The notes beneath the pieces were generated by a model. That model was not told the origin of the DNA. It was given only the letters and a program-made list of their open reading frames with translations, and searched no databases. The position numbers and the translations under genes were made by a program. A DNA stretch of 64,000 nt from Hypomesus transpacificus (lineage: Eukaryota; Chordata; Actinopteri; Osmeriformes; Osmeridae), in assembly GCF_021917145.1 (NCBI RefSeq), contig NC_061062.1, positions 2,247,367-2,311,366 on the forward strand, given 5' to 3'. Positions 53,197-63,690 of the stretch are shown here, in pieces (positions within the stretch are counted from its first letter, which is position 1; each line of letters opens with the position of its first letter).

Positions 53197-53870
53197 AGCG
53201 AGATAAGGAAAGAGAGAGAGGACGTACAGGACTGACCATGTGAACGTTTCCCAGAATAAGGTAGGTGATGTGGGCCTATGCAGCTTGTCTGTGGGGATGG
53301 TCTGTGTTCGGTAAACTGGGCGGATGGAGGGAATGTTTGTCGGTTAAGTGAGGGTGCGTTTTTTTATTTCCTCCTGCCTTGGAGAGAACCCAGGTGTTGT
53401 GATGCATTGTGTTGTCAAGCCATTCCATCAAAGCGACACGTGTCTGATATCAACTATTGGATGTTTTTGGAGTAGGCTATTGTTGCAGGTATTTTCTTGT
53501 TCTAAATTTACAAAGGTTGTTAAGAGTTGTTGGGTGAACCTGCAGTAGGTCAAATCATTTTTAATTCATTTCTAAAAATGGGCTAATTTAGATTTAACAC
53601 AGGTTTTCAGAAACCGTTTTGTTATAAGTGATATGGATTTATTTCATTTCTCAGGCCGGCCAAAAGCTACAAATGGAGCGTGTTGAGGATATGGATCATA
53701 TCCAATAAACTAAGCTGCTTATGTGTTACCTTCAGAGGGTTCCGATCCATGACCTTTCCCCCTCCCCAAAGACACCCTAAACCATCTAGATCCCAACCCA
53801 TCCACCACCTCTCCTCCACCCACCGCTATCCAACCAGGACCTCGAATGGAACTACCAAACCCGATCTAAG
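53197..53870. promoter_or_regulatory. Divergent intergenic region between the ELYS-like gene and prph2l
   Basis: There are 674 bp between the proposed start codons of two genes pointing away from each other, so both 5' UTRs and promoters should lie here. GATTA-type homeobox cores, which CRX-like factors bind, occur nearby (53047-53065), just inside the proposed first intron of the ELYS-like gene. I see no clear TATA box or CpG island. The inference is from position only. Confidence 0.35.
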
Positions 53871-54704
53871 ATGGCCGTCTTAAAGGTGAAATTCACCAAG
53901 ACCAGCCGGGACAAGCTTGCCCAGGTTCTGTGGATCTTGAACTGGATCTCTGTGGTGACAGGGGTCATCTTGTTCAGCCTGGGTCTGTTCCTCAAGGTGG
54001 AGATCAACAAGCGCTGGGAGCTGATGGCTGAGAGAGACATCCAGTACGTCCCCAACATGCTGATCGCCGTGGGCCTCGTCGCCTGTGGCATCAACTTCCT
54101 GGGTGGGAAAATCTGCTACGACTGTGTGGACAACACCAAGTTCCTGCGCTGGAAACTCCTGATGCTCCCGTACATTGTCTGTACTTTCTTCTTCACCTTC
54201 TCCGTCCTGGTGGGGGCGCTCATGTGCTACGGGATGCGCAGCGAGCTGGAGGAGTCTCTGACCCTGGGGCTCCGGGACGCCATGCGCTACTACAAGGACA
54301 CAGACACGCCGGGGCGGTGCTTCCTGAAGAGCACTGTGGACCTGCTGCAGATCCAGTTCCAGTGCTGTGGGAACGCGGGTTTCAAGGACTGGTTCCAGAT
54401 CCAGTGGGTCAGCAGCCGCTACCTGGACCTGAGCAGCAAGGAGGTGGTGGAGTGAGTAGATCCTGCGTGCCTGTTGTCCTCGTGATCTCGTGATCCTGGC
54501 TCACACTGGGTGACTCGAGGGGCGTGTTGCTTCTGGGCTCGTCAGGGGGTCATACTGTAGGTAGAACCACTTCTACGTTGAGATTATTATCGATACACGT
54601 AAAGATGCACGCCCCAGGAAGTCACTGGGTAGAGCACACTACTAAGGTTAACACAGGGGCCTGGGTTTGATTCTGGCACGGCCCATTTCCTGCATGTCTT
54701 CCTC

Positions 54705-54738
<34 letters not shown>

Positions 54739-55995
54739 CACTTTTGTCTCTCTCCATCTGTCTCTCTCAATACAAATAAAGCTGTAAAGGCATGAAAAAA
54801 AACAAGTAAATAAAGAAAACATCGGAAACAGCACATGAGTGTTTGTTTTTGTCCTTTTCCTGGCGTCCAGCCGTCTGCGGAGCAACGTAGAGGGGAAGTA
54901 CCTGATGGACGGGGTGCCCTTCAGCTGTTGTAACATCGACTCCCCCCGGCCCTGCATCCAGCACCAGATAACCAACAACTCAGCCCACTTCAACTACGAC
55001 TACCAGACAGAGGAGCTGAACCTGTGGATGAAGGGCTGCCATCAGGCCCTGCTGGAACACTACACCAGCATCATGCAGTCCATCGGTCTGATCGTCCTCA
55101 TCATCTGGCTGTTCGAGGTCAGAGACACCGTGCTGGAGAAACAATGAGTTGTGTTTTGATCTGTGAGGATTGTAATCTGTTTTGAGGGAGACGAAACACA
55201 AAGGTGTGTGCGTGTGTTTGTGTGTGTGTGTGTGCTTGGGCTGTGTTTCCAACTGTGACTTTGTGTATTCTGACTGTGAGGGGAGGACCATTTCTCTCTT
55301 CCTTTCATGCTTAGTAGTATTGTTCATTCACTTTGCACGCTGCCTAATCCCTCCCCTAAATCTCTGTTGTAACATTATCTCCGGGTTATCCACCCAGCTT
55401 TCTCTGTGGACACGCCCCTTGTCCTCGGTCGGATCATGAGTAACAGTCCAAAAATACCCTTGCCACACCCAGTTTTGCTTTAGACATTTAAAAAGTATAT
55501 ATCACTGTTCGTGAGCTATGATTACTACCAGTGTCCTATACTGTACATGCATTATACAGAGTAAAAGGCCTTTTTACATTTGGCTTTTTATTCCTTTAGC
55601 ACTCGGTTTTGTTCAAAGTGACATTTACTAAAGAGCAGCAGATAAAGGATCAGAAGTATATCTTTCTTGTCCTTCTCTCCGTCCTGCAGCTGTCGGTGCT
55701 GACGGGGGTTCGCTACCTCCAGACCTCCCTGGAGAACCTGCTGAGGCAGGGGGACCCCAACTCTGAGTCTGAAGGTTGGCTGCTGGAGAACAGCTTTGTG
55801 GAGACGGCCCGCTCCAACTTCAACATCATTAAGAGCCTGGGGAAGAACAACCAAATCCACACGGCCGACAACGGCGACCCCAACATGGACGTCCCCTCCA
55901 CGGCCCACTATGGCCCCGATAACTTGCCCCCGAGCAGACACCCGTGGAGGGTTGACCACGGAGTTGAGACCTCGTCTCAGAGCCCCCTCTCCTGA
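53871..55995 (+). CDS. prph2l: Peripherin-2-like photoreceptor disc-rim tetraspanin
   Basis: Exons 53871-54451, 54871-55117 and 55690-55995 total 1134 nt and encode 377 aa, all GT-AG with matching phase. The gene encodes a tetraspanin of the peripherin/RDS family, which builds the high-curvature rim of photoreceptor outer-segment discs. Membrane helices lie at about 16-41, 62-82, 96-120 and 258-281. The large loop keeps the seven family cysteines at 150, 165, 166, 213, 214, 222 and 250 (FQCCG, FSCCN), the same numbers as in human PRPH2 as I remember them. C150 is the residue used for covalent oligomers, and the NNS sequon at 229 is also shared. Exon lengths 581 and 247 equal those I recall for human PRPH2. 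The start [11 protein letters not shown] and the C-terminal half differ from classical PRPH2, pointing to the fish/bird/frog paralogue (PRPH2L, photoreceptor outer segment membrane glycoprotein 2). ROM1 is less likely because C150 is present. Confidence 0.88.
54605..54835 (+). mobile_element. tRNA-derived SINE with microsatellite tail in prph2l intron 1
   Basis: A tRNA-like head (CACTGGGTAGAGCACACTAC, box B GGTTTGATTC) is followed by TTTCCTGCATGTCTTCC, a (TC)n tract and an A-rich end. The motif order matches the minus-strand SINE at 14,560-14,755. It fills much of the 419 bp intron. Confidence 0.6.
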
Positions 55996-56158
55996 GAGCC
56001 CCCCTCTCCTGAGAGCCCCCCTCTCTGAGAGCCCCCCTCGCCCCAGAGCCCCGTCTCCTGAGAGCCCCCCTCTCTTGAGAGTCCCCCTCACCCCAGAGCC
56101 CTCTCTCCTGAGAGCCCCCCTCGCCCCAGAGCCCCCCTCTCCTGAGAGCCCCCTTCTC
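55976..56158. repeat. CCCCTCTCCTGAGAG-type tandem repeat over the prph2l stop codon
   Basis: About eleven degenerate copies of a 15-17 bp unit (GAGAGCCCCCCTCTCCT). The first copy contains the TGA stop of prph2l, so the array encodes the last few residues (SQSPLS) and continues into the 3' UTR. Confidence 0.85.
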
Positions 56159-56159
56159 G

Positions 56160-58450
56160 AAGACAGAAACAAACATGGCTACCGTCGTCATTCTAACAGC
56201 CTTGTCCCGGAGAACCTTCCTATCTTAGCATCATGAGGCCTGTCAGTCTTACACTACATTATGAGTCCGTCTTGTGGCAAGATTGGCTGATGGGAGACTG
56301 TAATCTGATTCCAATCTTGGAAGATTTATAAGAGAATTTATATAGACAATTTATATTTCTATAGTGAAAGCCAAACAGTACCTCACAACAAACTGTAATC
56401 CTGTGAAAGGCCTATAAAGGAATATGTTCATTCCATAGCCTGTAACGGCTTAAACACAGCAAGTCAACATGTACTCGTCTGGTAATCTCAAAAAATATTT
56501 CATGTGCCTCAGTCCAAATACTGTATTACATTAGGGGCATAGGATGTGACCAGATTATGCAGACTGTGTCCAACTGAAAACCAACCACTGTTATCCGACA
56601 ATGTTTTCCCATTTAAAACCGGTTAAAAATGCAAGTAAAGAGTTTTTAGAAACAAATGTAATTTTAATAATTTCAACTAATTCTGTTTAGTCATCCTGTT
56701 TACTGTTCATACACTATACACAGTAGTTTAATGCATGCTGTTAATCACTCAAATTCTTAACCTACGTCCCGATGAAGCCTTTAGTGGATGGTTCTGGGCC
56801 ACTGTTGGAGGAGGGTTTCTGCTCTGCAAGAGGAGTTTTGATGCATACTGAGGGAATACCTCATATAGCGCTCTAGTGCTGTAGGACTGAGGGATCACAG
56901 TGCTACTGTACATTGTGACATTTTTCTCATTGCCATACTTACATGAATTAATCAAAGTCTGACTTACTGTTGCCCTCGGCGTTTGAACGTTATCAAAATG
57001 ATCATTTTTGTTCACAATTAAAAGTGCACATGACTGGTATTAGACGTTCAAAGGACTGCCTCCACAGGAGCACAGAGCACTGGCAACATTCACACACTTT
57101 GGAAAACAGGCCCAGGTGCTATTTTTGTTTTGTACTTAGAAGAGACCATCAACTTTTCATACAATAAAACATCTTGTTATTGAGTGTGTGTGTGTGATAT
57201 GTGTGTGTGTGATATGTGAGGACTAAGCGAGACAAGAGGGGGTCTCCAGAACCGTCCCCTGATCGCCATGCTCATAATCTGGGAGATCATTGGATTTCAA
57301 TTCCTCAGCTCGTCGGTCGGCACACACACACATCCGTTTACTAAAACACAAAGTCAAGGGGAAAAAGGACTTAGATCTCTCCTTGCAAATGATAGTATCA
57401 TTACTTTGTTATGGTTATTATAATATCGCTGAGACTGTTACAGTTTCTGAGTAGTATTTCATTGTCAAAGCAGACAGATAGTAAATAAAACGATAGTAAA
57501 GGACAATGCGTGGTGCCTCACAGCTCAGGAGACGATCGTCTACTGTAGATATCTTTTTTTAAACAGCCCAGTTATCACACAGCAGTGTCAGGCAATGCAC
57601 ATGAGGGAAATACAACAATACAGTATTAGCACACACCTTCAAAATCCTGAAAAAGCTGATGTATAAACGTCCACTTAATTTTTCTTACTGTGATGTAGAT
57701 CCTCTTCGATAACATTTGTATTATTGTGATTCAAATGTGTACATATTTAGCGTTCAAGTGTTACTATTGGAAATGTACATATTTAATTGAATATCCGCAG
57801 TCATTGCAACAATCCTGATTTAATAGATAACAGGTAAAATGTTACATTCAGAAACATACATATACATGTTTACAGTTTCAGTTCTATGGTACCCATGAAC
57901 AATTTAAGTCTGGCTAACGTCCAGTCTGTAGCTAGCCTGAAAAGGTAGTTTGTGATGTGATGAATATCACAGTGAATGAAGCGTTTCCCCAGATACTTTA
58001 GAGAACGAACCCAGATACGCATGCTTTGAAAATATACCGTAAATGTCTGGTAATTACTGAATATTATTTTATGTAGTCACTGTAAAACAACAAACAGATG
58101 GGAACATTTCAGACCCAAAGCCTGTAGATGTGATTCATTGAAAAATGATTTGCTTTCGTACACTCAAATACTGAAATCTGTAATTATGTAATCGTTTAAA
58201 TTGCTTACCTGTATATGTGATTTCTACCACTGTATACAATCTGTGACATTCAGAAACTTGGGCTTGGTGTCATGCAAAACCTCATGAAAGAAAGCACAAA
58301 AATAGAAGCAGATAGCATGATCCCAAAGCCATTAACCCAACTTCAACACAAAGAATATTAAATAAACAAATGCCATCGCAGAGGACAGACTAAAGACATC
58401 CACAAATTAAGTGAAGCTGACAAACAAATTGGGATGTATTCGATTATTAT
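56160..58450. other. prph2l 3' UTR and tail-to-tail intergenic region
   Basis: No coding exon recognised. Sequence is AT-rich with short GT repeats at 57184-57217. The convergent peripherin-like and UBR genes end on either side. Confidence 0.55.
57173..57178 (+). terminator. Candidate poly(A) signal, prph2l
   Basis: AATAAA 1.18 kb after the stop codon, followed within 20 bp by a GT-rich element (57184-57217), as expected for a cleavage site. Confidence 0.5.
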
Positions 58451-58453
58451 TTC

Positions 58454-58459
58454 TTTATT
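58454..58459 (-). terminator. Candidate poly(A) signal, UBR-type gene
   Basis: AATAAA on the minus strand, about 360 bp after the stop codon at 58818-58820. A long A-run on the plus strand lies next to it. Confidence 0.45.
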
Positions 58460-58517
58460 TGAAAAAAAAAAAAAAAAAACTAACAAACAAAAAAAAGATA
58501 TGGAAAGGTGTGGGGGG

Positions 58518-58582
58518 GATATAGAGAGAGAGAGAGAAAGAGAACGAGAGCGCGAGAAAAGAGAGCGCGAGAGAAAGCGAGA
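58518..58582. repeat. GA-rich microsatellite
   Basis: GAGAGA with GCGAGA interruptions, in the probable 3' UTR of the UBR-type gene. Confidence 0.85.
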
Positions 58583-58817
58583 ACTATTCCAAAGAAAACT
58601 AAAAGTTCTCTCACACGGGCAGTCAATCAAAATAAAACAAGGCAACTTTCTTCATCTCCTCAGCGTCCTTGTTCCCGTGGCAACCTGGACGTCCTCTGGG
58701 AGCTCCTGGAGGAGGCTGCCTGCCCAGGAAGTCACTCCCCAGTGAGGACGTGTGTGTGTATGTGTGTGTGGAGAAGCCAGCAGGCTGCTCACAGGAAGTC
58801 CCCTTGTTCCCAGCGAC

Positions 58818-58977
58818 TCACAGCATCTGCCACTCAAAGGCGAACATGACGTTGACCACCTCCAGGCTGCGGGCAATCTCCTCCAGGACGCAGTGATGCT
58901 GCCACAGCTGCTGGAGCTTCCTGTAGCGCTCAGGGCACAGGTGCAGGGGGTTGCCCCTCCTGGTGAACACACACATA

Positions 58978-59013
<36 letters not shown>

Positions 59014-61225
59014 AGACCAACACGACACAGAATCAGTGACGAGTCTATCTGTCCAAACGTCTGTTTGATGTCTGGTAGCTTTCAACGACACAGAGCCTCA
59101 AACCCTGGTAAGGATCCCCTGCAAAAGCGTCAAGGTGAGCAGCGAGAGAGGTGAGGGGACTTACACCAGCTGGGGGTCTGTTTCCCCGTAGTCGTCCAGG
59201 TACGGGGGGGGACAGGTGCTTCCTCTTGTCCTGCTGGCCATGAGCACAATCTCACACTCCCGGATTCTGGTGGAGACAATCCCAGTAGTTAATAATAATA
59301 AATAATAAAACACATTCAACTTATAGGGAGCACTTTTCTAAACGCTCAAAGACGCTTCACAGAGGAAACTCCAGGTAAAAATGATTGACCTTGTGAATGT
59401 ATCCATGTATAAATAAATGACTAGGTTGTTTAAAAACTAGGAGCTATTAATATTGATGAAGTACTACTTAGTACAATATTAGGAGTACTACAAGTCAGGC
59501 CTGGAGCGCTGAGTCCTGGAGCTGCTGCTCTGGTTCCACCACCCACCTGAGGAACATTCCCACCCCCGCCCCGCAGGTGGCAGCGTGGGCCGTGCAGGCG
59601 CCCACGTCCTCCCCGTTCAGCTGCACCTGGCAGCAGCTGCTCTGGGAGCACAGCATGGTGCCGCAGAACAGACACAGCGTGGGGTGTTTCCTCTCATCGT
59701 CGGTGGAGCTGGGGCACCTGGGGGAGGGGGTGGGGAGAGGGGGAGGGAGAGAGAGCGGGAGAGGGAGAGGAGGAGAGGGGGTGGGGGAAAGGGGGTGGGG
59801 GAGGGAGAGGGGGAGAGAGCGGGTGGGAGAGGGGGTGGGGGAGGGAGGGAGGGAGAGGGAAAGAAGGGGTGGGGGAGGGAGGGGGGGGGAGTCACCCACG
59901 GTGTCACTCCGGTGTGGGCTGTCGGGTGCGTGCATTCAGAGCAGGCGCCCCATACTTACTGAAAGTGACTGGCTTGATTTAGAAGAGCGCTATAATCCTC
60001 GGGAAGATTAATTAACCGATTCCCTCTCCGGGGATACCTGTGGCCAATAATGACATTAGATCAGCTCAACCTGCAGAGCACATGCTGATACCAGACATGT
60101 CTGATTGGGATAAGGCCTCATGATGAAGCAGGTGGTCAAACGGACCTGATAGCCTGGATTTCCCCTTTCAGGGCTTTGGTTACCACTGTGCTCCCACACC
60201 ACCTGAGAATGAGCAGCAGCAACAACAGGTCAATCAATCAATCAATCTTTACTTATAAAGCACAACTAAACACAACTTTCGTTGACCAATGTGCTATACA
60301 GAGTGCTAAAATCAACATGACAACAAATACATACAGACAAACAACTGCATCCACACTCATCCCTATAGGACACCTCCAAACACCACAGGTAGATGACGCT
60401 GGAGATCTTAAACTTATTATTATAATAATTTAAACCGATTTAGTTGAGGCTTTGTTCCAAAGCAATGTGCGGGGTGGGTGACGATGGGTTTTGAACCTGC
60501 AACCTCTTGATCTGTGGTCGAATGCTCCTCCGCTGAGCTGTAGCCGTCTCTAGGTAAGTGTAGCTATGCCTGACAGGTGTGTGAGGCGAGCCTACCTCTG
60601 CAGTAAGGGGAAGACTGTTTCCTTGTGCTCCTGGAACAGCAGGAACAGATTGGAGGGCAGGGCCAGGTAACTGCACAGCGCCGCCATCTGGCTCTGAGGT
60701 GTCACTGCAATGCACAAGACGAGTGCGGGTCAGGCATCTCAATCACACATTCATACATGCAGATATGGCAAAAGGACACTTCACTCAAGTAGGAGTAGGC
60801 TCAGGTCAAAGTTTAGGTACTGACTACACCTTTTCACTCAAGTTAAAGTAAAGAAGTGTGGGCTCTGATGTATAGTTATTATAAACAATTATTTGAAAAT
60901 ATCAGTTGAACCTTTTTTTCTTTTTACCTTTGAAGAAAAAAAAAAGTTTTCATCCTTTGTAAATCTAAAGAGCTGCTCCATGGTAGCTTTGTAGACTACC
61001 TTACGTTTGTTGTCCGTAATAGCCAGGAAATGAAAAAAGGCGCACAGTGACAAGACATCATATTGACCATACTGGAAGCCTGATGTACCTTCAGAGCTGG
61101 AGAGATCCTCCGGAGGAGACACTCCAGTCAGACAGCTGAAGAAGAGAGCAGAGCAGCGCAGGAAGGGCATGACCCCCCTTCTGACCTGGTCAGCCACGGC
61201 ACTGCCGGCCACCCCGGGCTTCAAC
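58818..61225 (-). CDS. ubr2: UBR1/UBR2-type E3 ubiquitin ligase, C-terminal exons (partial)
   Basis: Seven exons, minus-strand order: 61225-61089, 60704-60596, 60202-60146, 60037-59960, 59717-59547, 59266-59165, 58959-58818. All are GT-AG with matching phase and together encode the last 265 residues. UBR1 and UBR2 bind N-degrons and, with an E2, ubiquitylate short-lived proteins. This segment is the C-terminal autoinhibitory/cap region: [56 protein letters not shown], a Cys/His-rich stretch ([32 protein letters not shown]), [13 protein letters not shown] and [15 protein letters not shown], ending FEWQML. The N-degron box, RING and other exons lie outside the window, beyond the 39 bp minisatellite. 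Residues mix UBR2-like (DDERKHP, EEIARS) and UBR1-like ([19 protein letters not shown]) features. The symbol is given because PRPH2 and UBR2 are neighbours in human, but a third paralogue is possible. Confidence 0.85.
58969..59014. repeat. (CA)n microsatellite
   Basis: CACACATACACACA repeats next to the acceptor of the last exon of the UBR-type gene. On the gene strand the acceptor is preceded by a GT tract. Confidence 0.85.
59728..59893. repeat. GA/GGGGA-rich tract
   Basis: Purine-only GGGAGGGAGAG repeats, about 10 bp beyond the acceptor at 59718-59719. In gene orientation this is a very long polypyrimidine tract before the Cys/His-rich exon. Confidence 0.85.
60226..60420. mobile_element. 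Interspersed repeat fragment with (CAAT)n end
   Basis: A (TCAA)n run, then CTTTACTTATAAAGCAC and GTGCTATACAGAGTGC. This resembles the 3' end, in minus orientation, of a teleost LINE/SINE that terminates in TTGA repeats. Confidence 0.45.
60468..60556 (-). mobile_element. tRNA-derived SINE fragment
   Basis: The minus strand reads CTACAGCTCAGCGGAGGAGC (box A region) and GGTTCAAAACCC (box B region) with tRNA-like spacing. It lies in an intron of the UBR-type gene. The acceptor stem does not pair, so this is not a functional tRNA gene. Confidence 0.5.
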
Positions 61226-61243
61226 CTGGAGGGAGCAGGACAG

Positions 61244-63548
61244 GGTGAGACTGGAGCCAGCCCTGGGGCTGAGGTGAGAGGAGGTGAGACTGCAGCCAGC
61301 CCTGGGGCTGAGGTGAGAGGAGGTGAGACTGCAGCCAGCCCTGGGGCTGAGGTGAGAGGAGGTGAGACTGGAGCCAGCCACAGGGCTGAGGTGAGAGGAG
61401 GTGAGACTGGAGCCAGCCCTGGGGCTGAGGTGAGAGGAGGTGAGACTGGAGCCAGCCCTGGGGCTGAGGTGAGAGGAGGTGAGACTGGAGCCAGCCACAG
61501 GGCTGAGGTGAGAGGAGGTGAGACTGGAGCCAGCCCTGGGGCTGAGGTGAGAGGAGGTGAGACTGGAGCCAGCCCTGGGGCTGAGGTGAGAGGAGGTGAG
61601 ACTGGAGCCAGCCACAGGGCTGAGGTGAGAGGAGGTGAGACTGGAGCCAGCCCTGGGGCTGAGGTGAGAGGAGGTGAGACTGGAGCCAGCCCTGGGGCTG
61701 AGGTGAGAGGAGGTGAGACTGGAGCCAGCCCTGGGGCTGAGGTGAGAGGAGGTGAGACTGGAGCCAGCCACAGGGCTGAGGTGAGAGGAGGTGAGACTGG
61801 AGCCAGCCCTGGGGCTGAGGTGAGAGGAGGTGAGACTGGAGCCAGCCCTGGGGCTGAGGTGAGAGGAGGTGAGACTGGAGCCAGCCCTGGGGCTGAGGTG
61901 AGAGGAGGTGAGACTGGAGCCAGCCCTGGGGCTGAGGTGAGAGGAGGTGAGACTGGAGCCAGCCCTGGGGCTGAGGTGAGAGGAGGTGAGACTGGAGCCA
62001 GCCCTGGGGCTGAGGTGAGAGGAGGTGAGACTGGAGCCAGCCCTGGGGCTGAGGTGAGAGGAGGTGAGACTGGAGCCAGCCCTGGGGCTGAGGTGAGAGG
62101 AGGTGAGACTGGAGCCAGCCCTGGGGCTGAGGTGAGAGGAGGTGAGACTGGAGCCAGCCACAGGGCTGAGGTGAGAGGAGGTGAGACTGGAGCCAGCCAC
62201 AGGGCTGAGGTGAGAGGAGGTGAGACTGGAGCCAGCCCTGGGGCTGAGGTGAGATGAGGTGAGACTGGAGCCAGCCCTGGGGCTGAGGTGAGAGGAGGTG
62301 AGACTGGAGCCAGCCACAGGGCTGAGGTGAGAGGAGGTGAGACTGGAGCCAGCCACAGGGCTGAGGTGAGAGGAGGTGAGACTGGAGCCAGCCACAGGGC
62401 TGAGGTGAGAGGAGGTGAGACTGGAGCCAGCCACAGGGCTGAGGTGAGAGGAGGTGAGACTGGAGCCAGCCACAGGGCTGAGGTGAGAGGAGGTGAGACT
62501 GGAGCCAGCCACAGGGCTGAGGTGAGAGGAGGTGAGACTGGAGCCAGCCACAGGGCTGAGGTGAGAGGAGGTGAGACTGGAGCCAGCCACAGGGCTGAGG
62601 TGAGAGGAGGTGAGACTGGAGCCAGCCCTGGGGCTGAGGTGAGAGGAGGTGAGACTGGAGCCAGCCCTGGGGCTGAGGTGAGAGGAGGTGAGACTGGAGC
62701 CAGCCACAGGGCTGAGGTGAGAGGAGGTGAGACTGGAGCCAGCCACAGGGCTGAGGTGAGAGGAGGTGAGACTGGAGCCAGCCCTGGGGCTGAGGTGAGA
62801 GGAGGTGAGACTGGAGCCAGCCCTGGGGCTGAGGTGAGAGGAGGTGAGACTGGAGCCAGCCACAGGGCTGAGATGAGAGGAGGTGAGACTGGAGCCAGCC
62901 ACAGGGCTGAGGTGAGAGGAGGTGAGACTAGAGCCAGCCCTGGGGCTGAGGTGAGAGGAGGTGAGACTGGAGCCAGCCACAGGGCTAAGGTGAGAGGAGG
63001 TGAGACTGGAGCCAGCCCTGGGGCTGAGGTGAGAGGAGGTGAAACTGGAGCCAGCCACAGGGCTGAGGTGAGAGGAGGTGAGACTGGAGCCAGCCCTGGG
63101 GCTGAGGTGAGCAGGACAGGGTGAGACTGGAGCCAGCCCTGGGGCTGAGGTGAGCAGGACAGGGTGAGACTGGAGGCCAGCCCTGGGGCTGAGGTGAGAG
63201 GAGGTGAGACTGGAGCCAGCCACGGGGCTGAGGTGAGCAGGACAGGGTGAGACTGGAGCCAGCCCCGGGGCTGAGGTGAGCAGGACAGGGTGATACTGGA
63301 GGCCAGCCCTGGGGCTGAGGTGAGAGGAGGTGAGACTGGAGCCAGCCCTGGGGCTGAGGTGAGCGGGACAGGGTGAGACTGGAGCCAGCCACAGGGCTGA
63401 GGTGAGCAGGACAGGGTGAGACTGGAGCCAGCACCGGGGCTGAGGTGAGAGGAGGTGAGACTGGAGCCAGCCACGGGGCTGAGGTGAGCAGGACAGGGTG
63501 AGACTGGAGCCAGCACTGGGGCTGAGGTGAGCAGGACACGTGAGAGGA
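61244..63548. repeat. 39 bp minisatellite, about 59 copies
   Basis: A uniform array of a 39 bp unit (GGTGAGACTGGAGCCAGCC core). Copies alternate between two variants at one site, CCCTGGGG and CCACAGGG. The last 430 bp, and the short piece nearest the exon, carry an extended form containing GAGCAGGACAGGGTGAG. The unit is a multiple of three with no stop codon in several frames, which makes very long repetitive ORFs on both strands. It lies in the intron upstream of the exon at 61225-61089, starting 19 bp from its acceptor. Confidence 0.95.
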
Positions 63549-63554
63549 GGTGAG

Positions 63555-63690
63555 ACTATCCCAATACTCTGATCCCCATTACACCTTACCCCTACCCCTT
63601 AATTTACCCCTAGCCCTTGAAACTGAGGGGTAAGGGCTACATAGCCCTAGGAAATGGGACACCACTTGGTTACAGGTACGTCATCTAGCA
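63555..63690. mobile_element. MITE-like palindromic fragment
   Basis: TTACCCCTAGCCCTTGAAAC is followed by GAGGGGTAAGGGCTACATAGCCCTAGG, so parts are inverted copies of each other. I recall similar blocks as dispersed non-autonomous DNA-transposon pieces in fish, but no terminal repeats could be defined. Confidence 0.35.

Noticed and set aside
53278..53548. Small ORFs upstream of prph2l as an extra coding exon
   Set aside because: No phase-compatible splice to the prph2l start, and peripherin begins with the exon at 53871.
53871..55995. rom1 or classical prph2
   Set aside because: ROM1 lacks the cysteine equivalent to C150, which is present here. The N-terminus and tail differ from classical PRPH2, so the PRPH2-like paralogue fits better, though a tree is needed.
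61169..63124. Plus-strand ORFs with a 13-residue repeat (RGGETGASPGAEV)
   Set aside because: Minisatellite translation only; broken by a substitution near 62255, and no start, splice or domain evidence.
60889..63516. 875-codon repetitive ORF on the minus strand
   Set aside because: It is the 39 bp minisatellite read through into a real UBR exon. The exon has a good acceptor at 61226-61227, so the repeat is intron.
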